The notes below the pieces were generated by a model, which worked only from the letters and a program-made list of their open reading frames with translations, had not been told where the DNA came from and made no database searches. Made by a program: the position numbers and the translations under genes. This document shows, piece after piece, positions 1 to 7,167 of a stretch of 33,346 bases of DNA. Every line of letters begins with the position of its first letter. Positions within the stretch are counted from its first letter, which is position 1. Origin of the DNA: an uncultured Treponema sp. (GTDB taxonomy: Bacteria > Spirochaetota > Spirochaetia > Treponematales > Treponemataceae); contig CALAEZ010000327.1 in assembly GCA_937891125.1 (NCBI GenBank), positions 1 through 33,346 on the forward strand, written 5' to 3'.

Positions 1-30
1 CTGGAGTTCAGACGTGTGCTCTTCCGATCT
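1..30. other. Illumina adapter sequence left at the contig end
   Basis: All 30 bases match the end of the reverse complement of the standard TruSeq/universal Illumina read-2 adapter (it finishes GCTCTTCCGATCT). This is library sequence, not genome, and it cuts off the glutathione peroxidase gene that begins at base 31 when read in reverse. Recalled from knowledge of the adapter, no search run. Confidence 0.97.
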
Positions 31-426
31 CCTGCTGACAACCTGGTTCATCAGCGCACCCTTGACGCCCGTAAAACCGGTAAAGCCCTTCTGGCTTTTG
101 AGGTAGGTGTACAGCGGGATTTCGTTTTCGCCGTTCACTTCGATTTTTTTGAAGTTGTCAAAGCTGGTTTTGTATTTCATCTGGCAGAACTCGTGGATTT
201 CGTCATCGTCGCCAGGAGCCTGATGCCCAAACTGATCGCAGGGGAAATCGAGGATTTCTAAGCCCTTGTCATGATACTGCTGCCAGAGCTCCTCGAGTCC
301 CTTGTACTGGGGAGTGAAGCCGCAGCCTGTTGCCGTGTTTACAATCAACAGCACCTTGCCCTTGAAGTCTGCCATTGAAACTGCGTTTCCCTTTCTGTCT
401 GTTACTGTGTAGTCGTAGATAGCCAT
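31..426 (-). CDS. Glutathione peroxidase family protein, 3' end missing
   Basis: Reduces hydroperoxides with thiols; bacterial members with Cys usually draw electrons from thioredoxin. The 132 readable codons begin MAIYDYTVTD and include the family signature around residues 29-38 (VNTATGCGFT) with peroxidatic Cys35 encoded by an ordinary Cys codon, not selenocysteine, and a second block FPCDQFGHQ at residues 61-69 with the conserved Gln65. The start is fixed by AGGAG eight bases upstream. Family members run to about 160-180 residues, so roughly the last 30-50 are lost where the adapter begins. The gene sits behind a sigma70-type promoter overlapped by two palindromic operator-like sites (455-514), which suggests peroxide- or thiol-responsive repression. 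That regulation is inferred. Confidence 0.93.
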
Positions 427-454
427 ATCGTGCTCCTGTGTATGAAGATATTGC

Positions 455-514
455 CAGCAGATATATTGTATACAACATATCTGCTGTTGGAAACAATATA
501 TTGTATTCAACATA
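455..514. promoter_or_regulatory. Pair of TTGTATACAA-type operator sites
   Basis: Bases 455-486 form a 32-bp palindrome with one mismatched base pair: outer arms CAGCAG/CTGCTG and centre ATTGTATACAA. A second copy of the 18-bp core lies at 497-514, differing at one base from 462-479, 35 bp away. Paired sites over a promoter are typical of dimeric repressors. The TTGTA..TACAA core resembles MarR/OhrR-family operators, which would fit a peroxidase target. No regulator gene lies in the window, so the identity is inferred. Confidence 0.75.
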
Positions 515-524
515 ATTTTGTCAA
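495..524 (-). promoter_or_regulatory. Promoter of the glutathione peroxidase gene
   Basis: On the minus strand a perfect TTGACA (519-524) is followed after 18 bp by TATATT (495-500). The -10 falls inside the upstream operator copy, so a bound protein would block RNA polymerase. The leader of about 65 nt contains the second operator and ends in an SD. Confidence 0.7.
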
Positions 525-685
525 GCCATTTTTTTGAATAATGCGCAAAATAGCGAACAAACTGCTGTCGCGGGAAGCGAGAAAAAAAGCAAGCGGGCCT
601 GCGGTTTCGCAAAGCCGAATCTGCGACTGGTAGCCATTTTTAAAAGTGTATAATGCGGTTGCCCTAACAAAATTGCGCAAAGCGC

Positions 686-714
686 TAGACAAAGCGGCGT
701 TATTTTTGTATAGT
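686..714 (+). promoter_or_regulatory. Promoter of tRNA-Cys
   Basis: TAGACA (686-691), a 17-bp spacer, and TATAGT (709-714). The predicted start is 5-6 bases before the mature tRNA. A second -10-like TATAAT at 649-654 has no convincing -35. Confidence 0.65.
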
Positions 715-725
715 TCCAATCACAC

Positions 726-797
726 GGCGTCTTATCCAAGCGGTAAGGAAGCGGTCTGCAAAACCGTTATGCAGCAGTTCGATTCTGCTAGACGCCT
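726..797 (+). tRNA. tRNA-Cys (GCA anticodon)
   Basis: Seven-base acceptor arms GGCGTCT (726-732) and AGACGCC (790-796) pair perfectly and are followed by discriminator U (797), the usual identity base for tRNA-Cys. The anticodon stem GCGGT/ACCGT encloses loop CTGCAAA with anticodon GCA. The T arm GCAGC-AGTTCGATTC-TGC is recognisable. No CCA is encoded; TTT follows. The gene is single, with its own promoter and terminator. Confidence 0.96.
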
Positions 798-801
798 TTT
801 G

Positions 802-829
802 AAAAAAGCTACCATTCGGTGGCTTTTTT
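802..829 (+). terminator. Intrinsic terminator after tRNA-Cys
   Basis: Stem AGCTACC / GGTGGCT (one G-U pair) around loop ATTC, preceded by six A and followed by six T, starting five bases after the tRNA. Confidence 0.85.
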
Positions 830-873
830 CTTTTTCAGACCTGTCTTGGCAAAGCCGGGGTCTTTTATATATA

Positions 874-1190
874 GGGAGCGACGGCGCATCGCGCCGGAAA
901 ACTGCGATATATTGAGCAGTTTTAGCGACTCTCGCTTGTGCCCCTGCACAAGCGGAGGGAGCGACCAGCATCGCTGGGAAAATTGCGAGTGTGCGAGCAA
1001 GGCACATTCGCCTTACGGCGAAGTGCGCGAGTTTGAAGCATCGCTTGGCGAATGCTTCAAACTCGGTAAGGTCGGCAGCGCCGACCGTCAGTCTCACTCA
1101 CGCCCCTGCGTGAGTGCACTGGAGCGACGGCGCATGCGTCCGCTCCCATTTTTTATGCCTCATGCTTTAAGCGCGGCTCGCGCTCCCGCT
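874..1190. repeat. Chain of at least five hairpins with related repeat units
   Basis: This gene-free stretch between tRNA-Cys and the next coding region is almost all inverted repeats. Perfect stems occur at 933-954 (9 bp, loop CCCT), 1028-1065 (14 bp), 1070-1086 (7 bp) and 1095-1116 (9 bp, loop CCCT), with a bulged stem at 1002-1026. A unit of the form GGGAGCGAC..CATCG..GG.AAA.TGCGA recurs at 874-906 and 957-988, and its beginning again at 1121-1135. Bases 1169-1197 look like a plus-strand terminator (AGCGCG GCT CGCGCT, then CCCGC and seven T). It is best read as a cluster of REP-like dispersed palindromes. Reading frames across it are not convincing proteins. Confidence 0.8.
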
Positions 1191-1194
1191 TTTT

Positions 1195-1728
1195 TTATGG
1201 CTTAAGCTGCGGAGCACACTCCAGAATTTTTGCAACAGCCGCTCTTCGCTCCTCTTCATCCGCAAACAGCACCAGCTGCTCCGAGCCGTCTTCCAGCAGC
1301 ACGCGCAGCGTCGTCTTATCTACCTGCGTCGTATCTGGATCGTCTTCATACGCAAGCGTCGGCAGCGCGGCGATGTCTTTCCAAAAAATGGCACTAGTTC
1401 CCGAAATAAGCACGTTCTCGTAAATGCCCGCGTGTCCGCACCCGCTTGCCTCACGCGCGGCAATTTCCGCACCCAGCACTGCCGCCGCCAGAATAATGGC
1501 GTTCAGTAACAGCCCAAAATTGCGTAACGGCACCACCAGCAGAATAAGAAACGCAACAACAGCAATCACCACCCATTTTTTTGATGCTTTTGCAGAAAGC
1601 GGCATAAGCAGTGCGCCTGCAGTAGATAGCAACCGGCGGCGGCGAATCGGAATCGACACCAGTACGGCGACATACGCTACTAATGCCAGCGCAAGCAGTG
1701 AAAAGTAGAAAATAGCTTCTGTTGTCAT
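1195..1728 (-). CDS. Three-helix membrane protein with PH-like tail, unknown function
   Basis: A 177-residue protein starting MTTEAIFYFS; the ATG at 1728 is chosen because GGAGG lies seven bases upstream and because it overlaps the preceding gene's stop (ATGA). Hydrophobic segments lie near residues 5-28, 52-69 and 71-92. The soluble C-terminal third has strand-rich sequence with an acidic patch (YEDDPDTT) and ends in a helix, which recalls small bacterial PH-like domains of membrane proteins. I do not recognise the family. As the last gene of the sppA-Nudix operon it is probably translationally coupled to the Nudix gene. Confidence 0.75.
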   Translation of the reverse strand: MTTEAIFYFSLLALALVAYVAVLVSIPIRRRRLLSTAGALLMPLSAKASKKWVVIAVVAFLILLVVPLRNFGLLLNAIILAAAVLGAEIAAREASGCGHAGIYENVLISGTSAIFWKDIAALPTLAYEDDPDTTQVDKTTLRVLLEDGSEQLVLFADEEERRAAVAKILECAPQLKP

Positions 1729-2267
1729 ATTTGAGCCTCCTGCGTGCGCTTGCCGAGCCACTGATACAGCGTGCGGCGGGCACTTTCAAAGGCAAGGGGA
1801 AGCGCGTCGATGTCAGCCGCCGTGCGCACCGGGCAGCGCTCAAAGCCACTTACCTCACCTTCTTGTGCGTGCAGAACAGCGTCCGGCGGCAGCACTGATT
1901 CAAAAAACAGGTCGCAGGTCTTGTAGCGGATGCCTTTGTAGTCATACGTGTTTGGAAAGCTGCACAGGTATCGCACGCTTACTGGTTCCACGCCGATTTC
2001 TTCTTTACATTCGCGAAAGCACGCATCCTCTGCCGACTCGTCGGGATCGCAAAAGCCGCCCGGCAGCGCCAGAAAGCCCTTGCGTGGCTCTTTTGCGCGT
2101 CGCTCGAACAGCACGCGCCCCTCGCTGTCAGCAATAACCAGCCCCACTGCCGCCGCCACATTGTTGTACAAATCAAAGCCGCACTCCGGACACAACCATT
2201 TGCGCATGTTTACGTTCTGTATGTTTTTGCTTCCGCACGCCGGGCAAAAGCTGAAATCGTTCTGCAT
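1725..2267 (-). CDS. Nudix hydrolase with N-terminal zinc ribbon
   Basis: Hydrolyses nucleoside diphosphate-linked compounds. The 180-residue protein begins with a zinc ribbon (Cys8, Cys11, Cys26, Cys29) and then a complete Nudix box at residues 71-93 (G-x5-E-x7-RECKEE-x-GV). Zinc-ribbon Nudix proteins include NADH pyrophosphatase (NudC) and ADP-ribose hydrolases, but the NudC-specific downstream motif is not evident, so the substrate is open. The start codon shares one base with the sppA stop (TAATG), and the stop overlaps the next ATG by four bases, so the three genes form one operon with coupled translation. Confidence 0.9.
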   Translation of the reverse strand: MQNDFSFCPACGSKNIQNVNMRKWLCPECGFDLYNNVAAAVGLVIADSEGRVLFERRAKEPRKGFLALPGGFCDPDESAEDACFRECKEEIGVEPVSVRYLCSFPNTYDYKGIRYKTCDLFFESVLPPDAVLHAQEGEVSGFERCPVRTAADIDALPLAFESARRTLYQWLGKRTQEAQI

Positions 2268-3097
2268 TAGAGCGCTCCGTTGTCGTAATAATAAGCAGGA
2301 AACGGTATCTGTTTTTTGAGCAAAAGTTGCGTGAGCGCCGCCGTGCCGTCTACAGCAAACGAAGCGCCCGTCAGCATCTTACGCAGACTACGCTTTTTCT
2401 TGAGCTCGTATTTGTGCACATCAGCCTTTGCCTCTTTGTCGCCGAGCACCTGTTCTTTGAACATGTCGACTGTATCATCAAAGCTTGCAATCTCGTCGAC
2501 AAGCCCGTTCGCCTTTGCCTGCTGCGCCGTGTAGATGCGGCCGTCGGCAAGCTCTTTGACCGCACTCAGCTCCATCTTGCGGCTCTCTGCGACAATCTGC
2601 ACGAACTGCTCGTAGCACTCGTCAGAAACAGACTGCATAATCGCACGCTGCTCTTCGGTCACCGGTTCGGCAACGCTTCCCATCGTCTTGTTGCGGCCGC
2701 TGTGAATCGTCTCGCTTTTAATGCCATGCTTTGCCATCAACGCGGTCAAGTCGACAAAGCGCCCGGCGATTACGCCGATTGAACCGGTCAGCGTGTTGCG
2801 GTTTGCAATGATTTTGTCAGCCGCGCAGCCGATGTAGTAGCCGCCGCTTGCCGCAAGAGACGCAAAATACGCCCAGACCGGCTTTTTTGCCTTTTCCTTG
2901 TATTTCTTGAGCGCAAGATACACTTCGTCAGACTGATACACGCCGCCGCCCGGGCTGTTTATGTACAAAATGATGCCCGCAGTCTTTTTGTCGTCGGTCA
3001 GCTCTTCAATCGTTTCCAAAAGCCATTTCTGGTTGTAATTCTCGTTTTCCTTTTCGATTACGCCTTCAATCAGTATGCGTGCGATTCTCTTCTTCAT
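2267..3097 (-). CDS. sppA: S49 signal peptide peptidase, SppA type
   Basis: Degrades remnant signal peptides in or at the membrane. The 276 residues carry the S49 core: NSPGG near 47-51, nucleophile Ser84 in LAASGGYYIG, and general-base Lys137 in HSGRNKTMGS, forming the Ser-Lys dyad of this family. It matches the short bacterial and archaeal form rather than the double-length E. coli enzyme. Unusually there is no N-terminal membrane anchor: the protein begins MKKRIARILIEG, already strand 1 of the fold. No SD precedes the ATG; instead a promoter -10 lies six bases upstream (3104-3132), predicting a leaderless message. Confidence 0.93.
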   Translation of the reverse strand: MKKRIARILIEGVIEKENENYNQKWLLETIEELTDDKKTAGIILYINSPGGGVYQSDEVYLALKKYKEKAKKPVWAYFASLAASGGYYIGCAADKIIANRNTLTGSIGVIAGRFVDLTALMAKHGIKSETIHSGRNKTMGSVAEPVTEEQRAIMQSVSDECYEQFVQIVAESRKMELSAVKELADGRIYTAQQAKANGLVDEIASFDDTVDMFKEQVLGDKEAKADVHKYELKKKRSLRKMLTGASFAVDGTAALTQLLLKKQIPFPAYYYDNGAL

Positions 3098-3103
3098 GTT
3101 GCA

Positions 3104-3132
3104 AGCATAGCAAAAATGTGCCGAATGCGCAA
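3104..3132 (-). promoter_or_regulatory. Leaderless-type promoter of sppA
   Basis: Minus strand TTGCGC (3127-3132), 17-bp spacer, TATGCT (3104-3109), then six bases (TGCAAC) and ATG. Transcription would start at or within a base or two of the start codon. Confidence 0.7.
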
Positions 3133-3164
3133 ATTAGTCTCCAGCTCAAATTTACATAAAATCT

Positions 3165-3193
3165 TTGATTTTTGATGTATCACGCCTTAAAAT
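3165..3193 (+). promoter_or_regulatory. Promoter of the AT-rich lipoprotein gene
   Basis: TTGATT (3165-3170), 17-bp spacer, TAAAAT (3188-3193). This leaves a leader of about 115 nt before the SD at 3301, in contrast with the leaderless promoters nearby. Confidence 0.55.
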
Positions 3194-3314
3194 AAATCTA
3201 TCATTTCCTAAAAGTTACAAAAACCGCTTTGAAGCTACGCTAGCAATACATTTCATTGTGGTTTTTGAGGTGAATTTCGACAGAAAACCATTGAAGAATT
3301 GGAGAAAAAGACCC

Positions 3315-3803
3315 ATGAGAAAATTTATAATAATCTTGGTTATAGTAATGCAGTTTTTTATCGGCTGCTGGCCGTATGACAATTTTGGAGCTAATATTCG
3401 CTTAGAAAACATTGAATCTACAATAAGACCAGAAAAAGATGTATATGATTTATCTAATACAATATCTTTAGAATATTTTTTTAAGCTAGATTCTGAAAAA
3501 TTTTATGAATATGAATATTCTATACTGATATATTGCAACAAAGAAACGAATGCAAATGACTATCCTAACGAAGCTGTTGATAATCATATATTAGTATATA
3601 ATGAATCAGGAGAAAATGTTACCAATAAACATATCTCATATATGTTGACAGAAACAAAGGAGACAACTCTAAATTTTAACTTAATTCCTAAAATAAAGGG
3701 AAGTTATTGTATCTTTATTGGGGGACGTGCCTTTACAAGAAAAGAAGAGAAAGGAGTTGATTCTTATTACAGTGGGCATGTGCATTATTTAACTATTCAG
3801 TAA
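3315..3803 (+). CDS. AT-rich predicted lipoprotein, unknown function
   Basis: A 162-residue protein starting MRKFIIILVIVMQFFIGCW: positive start, hydrophobic core and lipobox FIGC with lipidated Cys18. The ATG at 3315 is chosen over upstream codons because GGAG lies ten bases before it and because it gives a proper signal peptide. The mature part is probably all-beta (alternating hydrophobics, many Tyr, Asn and Glu) and shows no motif I recognise. Base composition is the odd feature: A/T-rich third positions throughout, unlike every neighbour, and the flanks at 3160-3970 are also AT-rich. This suggests recent arrival from a low-GC relative. Confidence 0.8.
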   Translation: MRKFIIILVIVMQFFIGCWPYDNFGANIRLENIESTIRPEKDVYDLSNTISLEYFFKLDSEKFYEYEYSILIYCNKETNANDYPNEAVDNHILVYNESGENVTNKHISYMLTETKETTLNFNLIPKIKGSYCIFIGGRAFTRKEEKGVDSYYSGHVHYLTIQ

Positions 3804-3911
3804 TGTCGTCTGATTTGCAGAATGTCATCAAAACACTGGAAGCAAATCATGATTAAGCTAGAAATTATACAAAGCAGAGCCTAAAACTGTATTTCGCCCC
3901 ATATACGGCGT

Positions 3912-3933
3912 AATTTGCGATATTGCGCAAATT
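3912..3933. promoter_or_regulatory. Inverted repeat upstream of the diguanylate cyclase
   Basis: Arms AATTTGCG and CGCAAATT separated by ATATTG, ending two bases before the -35 of the 3936 promoter. A similar TTTGCG-N8-CGCAAA occurs at 15547-15566 upstream of the nucleosidase gene. It may be an activator or repressor site; no protein is known. Confidence 0.45.
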
Positions 3934-3935
3934 AT

Positions 3936-3964
3936 TTGCAAAATTCAGATTTCAGGTTTAAAAT
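3936..3964 (+). promoter_or_regulatory. Leaderless-type promoter of the diguanylate cyclase gene
   Basis: TTGCAA (3936-3941), 17-bp spacer, TAAAAT (3959-3964), then six bases GTTTTT and ATG at 3971. No SD is present. Confidence 0.7.
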
Positions 3965-3970
3965 GTTTTT

Positions 3971-5368
3971 ATGGATTTTCAGTCGTTTGTAGATGGCGTT
4001 GACATGCCAGCTGCTGTTATGTCAGTTGAAAATACTCCAGATAATCACTGTGGGGACATATACATTGTCTGTGCAAACACACCCTACAAGCAGTCTGCGC
4101 CAGGTGTCTATCATGATAATATCCTGTATACGGATCTTATTCCTAAAGAACCAAATTTTGAAGATTTCTGCTACCGCTGCGCCGTGCAAAAACAATTCCT
4201 GCACTCGTACGCAGAAGTAAAAGCCATGCACCTGTGGACAGAAACTTCCTATATCCCGATTGCGGCAACCAGTGAGAGCGGCAATACTTACTATCTACTT
4301 GTCTGCATCGAAACTACTATTCAGGCTGAATCTGACCGGCGGGCATCGGTTTCAGTGGAAAGCGCTTCGTTCATCATTCAGACCTGCCTTAATCTACGCT
4401 GTTCCAAAAATTTTAGCGAAAGCATACACAAGGTTGTAAGCGACATACAGGAGCGGACAGAAGCCTTCAGTAGCTGTATCTTCCTTATCGATTCTACCCG
4501 CAAAAAAGCGACTCCGTTGTCAGCAAAATACCGGAATGATGAAGCCCGCATTGAAGACTTTGCAGAATATCTCACCTATGATGTTGTGTCTTCCTGGATT
4601 GATACTGTGGGGGATCACGATGAAATCATTTTGAAAGACGATTTTGACATGGCAGAGCTGGAAAAACGAAACCCGGTCTGGGTAAAAAGTTTACGCGGCG
4701 CAAAAGTTACCAGTATGATTTTCGTTCCGCTTACGCAAGGCGAAACCATTATCGGCTTTCTTTTCATCACCAATTTCAATACGGAGCGCCTGGTAGAAAT
4801 CAAGGAATTTATTGAGCTGACAGCCTTTTTTATCTCATCGGAGCTTGCAAACAACAACATGGTCGAGCGCCTTGCCTATTTAAGCACCATCGACACGTTG
4901 ACAGGCGTTAACAACCGCAATTCTATGAATGCCCGCATTGACTACCATGTAAATGGCAAGCAAAAAGTCCACACTCCATTCGGAATCATCTTTGCTGACT
5001 TGAACGGGCTTAAGGCGTGCAACGATCAAGGCGGACATGAAGCTGGCGACAGGCTCCTGCAAGATGCTGCTGCAATCCTAAAAAAAGAATGTGACGGCTA
5101 TGAAGTATACCGGGCTGGCGGTGATGAATTTGTGGTGATTATGCCGGCCATCGAAAAAACTGCTTTTGAAGAAGCAGTTGCCCGCATTCGTTCGGCAAGC
5201 ACCTATGGAAAGCCCGTCTGCTTTGCAATTGGCTCCAGCTGGAGTGATAACAGTACCAGTTTGCGGCGCTGCATGCACCTTGCCGACGAAGCAATGTATG
5301 CCGACAAACAGGCATTTTACAGCGAACATCATGATTATCAGAAAAGTATTGAAAATGCAGTAAGATAG
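3971..5368 (+). CDS. Diguanylate cyclase with sensory N-terminus and GAF-like domain
   Basis: Makes cyclic di-GMP from two GTP. The 465 residues divide into a PAS-like N-terminal segment (about 1-120), a GAF-like domain (about 135-295, ending FVPLTQGETIIGFLFI), and a GGDEF domain from DTLTGVNNRN (308) with the active-site motif RAGGDEF at 381-387. The sequence before it, KECD, departs from the RxxD inhibitory site, so product inhibition may be absent. There is no membrane segment, so it is a cytosolic sensor. The [FeFe] hydrogenase starts 43 bp downstream on the same strand, so they may be co-transcribed, which would link c-di-GMP output to redox or hydrogen metabolism; that is inference. Start chosen from the leaderless promoter geometry. 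Confidence 0.92.
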   Translation: MDFQSFVDGVDMPAAVMSVENTPDNHCGDIYIVCANTPYKQSAPGVYHDNILYTDLIPKEPNFEDFCYRCAVQKQFLHSYAEVKAMHLWTETSYIPIAATSESGNTYYLLVCIETTIQAESDRRASVSVESASFIIQTCLNLRCSKNFSESIHKVVSDIQERTEAFSSCIFLIDSTRKKATPLSAKYRNDEARIEDFAEYLTYDVVSSWIDTVGDHDEIILKDDFDMAELEKRNPVWVKSLRGAKVTSMIFVPLTQGETIIGFLFITNFNTERLVEIKEFIELTAFFISSELANNNMVERLAYLSTIDTLTGVNNRNSMNARIDYHVNGKQKVHTPFGIIFADLNGLKACNDQGGHEAGDRLLQDAAAILKKECDGYEVYRAGGDEFVVIMPAIEKTAFEEAVARIRSASTYGKPVCFAIGSSWSDNSTSLRRCMHLADEAMYADKQAFYSEHHDYQKSIENAVR

Positions 5369-5411
5369 ACGAGTAAATAATTCCATTCGTAAAGCACTAG
5401 TAGAGGTACCT

Positions 5412-6953
5412 ATGCTTAACGTAAACAACAACGTAACACTGCGCAAGCGCGATGTCCTTGCGCAGCTTATCGCCATGCAATGTGCTGGCACCCTTGAAAC
5501 TCAGATTGACAGCCTGCCACAGGTAATCATTTCTGATGAAGCAACTCCCGTCCGCGCAAATAGTGATGCCGACCGTGCAACCGTAAAAATGCGGATTCTG
5601 GCGGATTTAGGTTTTTCTGTAGAAACAGCAGATTTGGAAAAGTCGCTATCTGACTACGCGCGCGAGGCTCTTGCCCGCGAAAAGCCCACCTGGCCGGTAA
5701 TGACTATGATGAGCGAAGCGTGTCATGCTTGTAAGCCGACGCATTTTTTTCCGACAGATTTGTGTCAGGGCTGTGAGGCGCGCCCGTGTGCGGTAAATTG
5801 TCCTAAAAAAGCGATTGAAATTGTTGACCACCGCGCCCGCATTGACCAGTCAAAGTGTATTAAGTGCGGCATCTGTGCACAGAACTGTCCGTATCACGCA
5901 ATTGTAAAATTTACGGTTCCGTGTGAAGAAGCTTGCCCCGTCGGCGCTATCACCAAAGATGCGGAAGGCCGCGAGCACATTGATTTTGAAAAATGCGTGT
6001 TCTGCGGCGCCTGTATGCGCGAATGTCCGTTCGGAGCAATGCAGGCAAAGAGCCAGCTGGTTGATGTTGTAAAGCACATTATGGCGGGAAAACGCGTTGT
6101 CGCCATGTACGCGCCGGCAATCGGTGCGCAGTTCAAGGCGCAGCCCGGTCAGCTTGAAGGCGCACTGCTTGCAGCCGGCTTCAGCAAAGTCTGGGAAGTC
6201 GCAATCGGTGCAGATTTGACCGCAGACGCAGAGGCAAAAGAGTTTGAAGAGCGCATGGAAGAAGCGGAAAAAGAAGAAAAGCCGCAGATGATGACGACAA
6301 GTTGCTGCCCGGCTTGGGTGCGCTTAGCGCAAATTCATGTGCCGGACATTGTGCCTGCCGTCAGTTCTACCGGAAGCCCGATGAATTTTAACGGCATTCT
6401 TGCAAAAAAAGACGACCCCAACTGCGTTACGGTGTTTATCGGCCCGTGCCTTGCAAAACGGCGCGAAGGTTTTGATGACGCAAATATCGACTACGTTCTT
6501 ACCGTGGACGAAGTTGACGCGCTTTTTGCCGCTAAAGGAATTGACATTACTAAGATGGAAGCAAAGCCGGGTAAATACCTGCCTACAGTTAGCGGAAGAA
6601 ATTTTGCAAAAACGGGCGGTGTTGCAGAAAGCGTGCGTCTGCGCCTAAGCGAGCACGGAAAATCTATTCTCAAGCCGTATGTGGTGAACGGAATGACAAA
6701 GGCTGCCGTCAAGCAAATTCAGAGCTGGGGCAAAATGTTTGCTGGCAGCTCCCCAATGGCGGCGGACGCTCCTAATCTGATTGAAGTTATGTGCTGCGAA
6801 GGCGGCTGTATTGCAGGACCTGGCATTGTGACAAAGCCGCAGCTGGGTAATGGTCTTTTGATGAAGTACGCAAACGCTGGCTCTGTTCCAGATGCGAATG
6901 GAAAGCCTGTTCCTTGTGATACGGATTCTGTCATTGAAGGCGAGCGGGCATAG
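5412..6953 (+). CDS. Monomeric [FeFe] hydrogenase, group B type
   Basis: Produces or oxidises H2 with ferredoxin-type electron carriers. The 513 residues contain Cys-rich [4Fe-4S] ferredoxin modules at about 104-165 and 170-208, then the H-cluster domain with the three signatures L1 TSCCPAW (296-302), L2 GPCLAKRREG (344-353) and L3 EVMCCEGGC (458-466). L2 beginning GPC rather than MPC, and the unusual leading Cys set ACHACKPTHFFPTDLC (104-119), fit the B-type family of anaerobic bacteria rather than the classic group A enzymes. The start has AGAGG nearby (5401-5406). Maturases HydE, HydF and HydG are not in the window. It signals a strictly anaerobic, fermentative cell. Confidence 0.94.
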   Translation: MLNVNNNVTLRKRDVLAQLIAMQCAGTLETQIDSLPQVIISDEATPVRANSDADRATVKMRILADLGFSVETADLEKSLSDYAREALAREKPTWPVMTMMSEACHACKPTHFFPTDLCQGCEARPCAVNCPKKAIEIVDHRARIDQSKCIKCGICAQNCPYHAIVKFTVPCEEACPVGAITKDAEGREHIDFEKCVFCGACMRECPFGAMQAKSQLVDVVKHIMAGKRVVAMYAPAIGAQFKAQPGQLEGALLAAGFSKVWEVAIGADLTADAEAKEFEERMEEAEKEEKPQMMTTSCCPAWVRLAQIHVPDIVPAVSSTGSPMNFNGILAKKDDPNCVTVFIGPCLAKRREGFDDANIDYVLTVDEVDALFAAKGIDITKMEAKPGKYLPTVSGRNFAKTGGVAESVRLRLSEHGKSILKPYVVNGMTKAAVKQIQSWGKMFAGSSPMAADAPNLIEVMCCEGGCIAGPGIVTKPQLGNGLLMKYANAGSVPDANGKPVPCDTDSVIEGERA

Positions 6954-7133
6954 CGGATTCTGCGGGCGAAAAAGCGTAGCAAGCGCCGACCGCCGTGTAG
7001 TCGTGCAGGCTTCGCACTGGCGACTCATCGCACGCCCAGCTTTGCTTGCCGACAAGGCGTGAGCGCCGAATACCGCCGCCCACTGTGCAGTCCGTCTGCA
7101 TGTTGTCGCTCGCCAGTGTGGAACCGCTACATG
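6954..7133. other. Gene-free GC-rich spacer
   Basis: The 180 bp between the hydrogenase stop and the next promoter hold imperfect short inverted repeats and no convincing reading frame. No clear intrinsic terminator follows the hydrogenase. Confidence 0.5.
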
Positions 7134-7162
7134 TTGCCCGTGGCCACGCGAACTCGTACAAT
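7134..7162 (+). promoter_or_regulatory. Leaderless-type promoter of the permease gene
   Basis: TTGCCC (7134-7139), 17-bp spacer, TACAAT (7157-7162), then five bases and ATG at 7168. No SD. Confidence 0.65.
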
Positions 7163-7167
7163 AACGC

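Noticed and set aside
874..1190. CRISPR array
   Set aside because: Repeats are few, unequal in length and spacing, and form hairpins of different sequence; no cas genes are present.
646..1205. Plus- and minus-strand reading frames across the tRNA and hairpin region
   Set aside because: They run through tRNA-Cys, its terminator and palindromic repeats, with no SD, promoter fit or protein-like composition.
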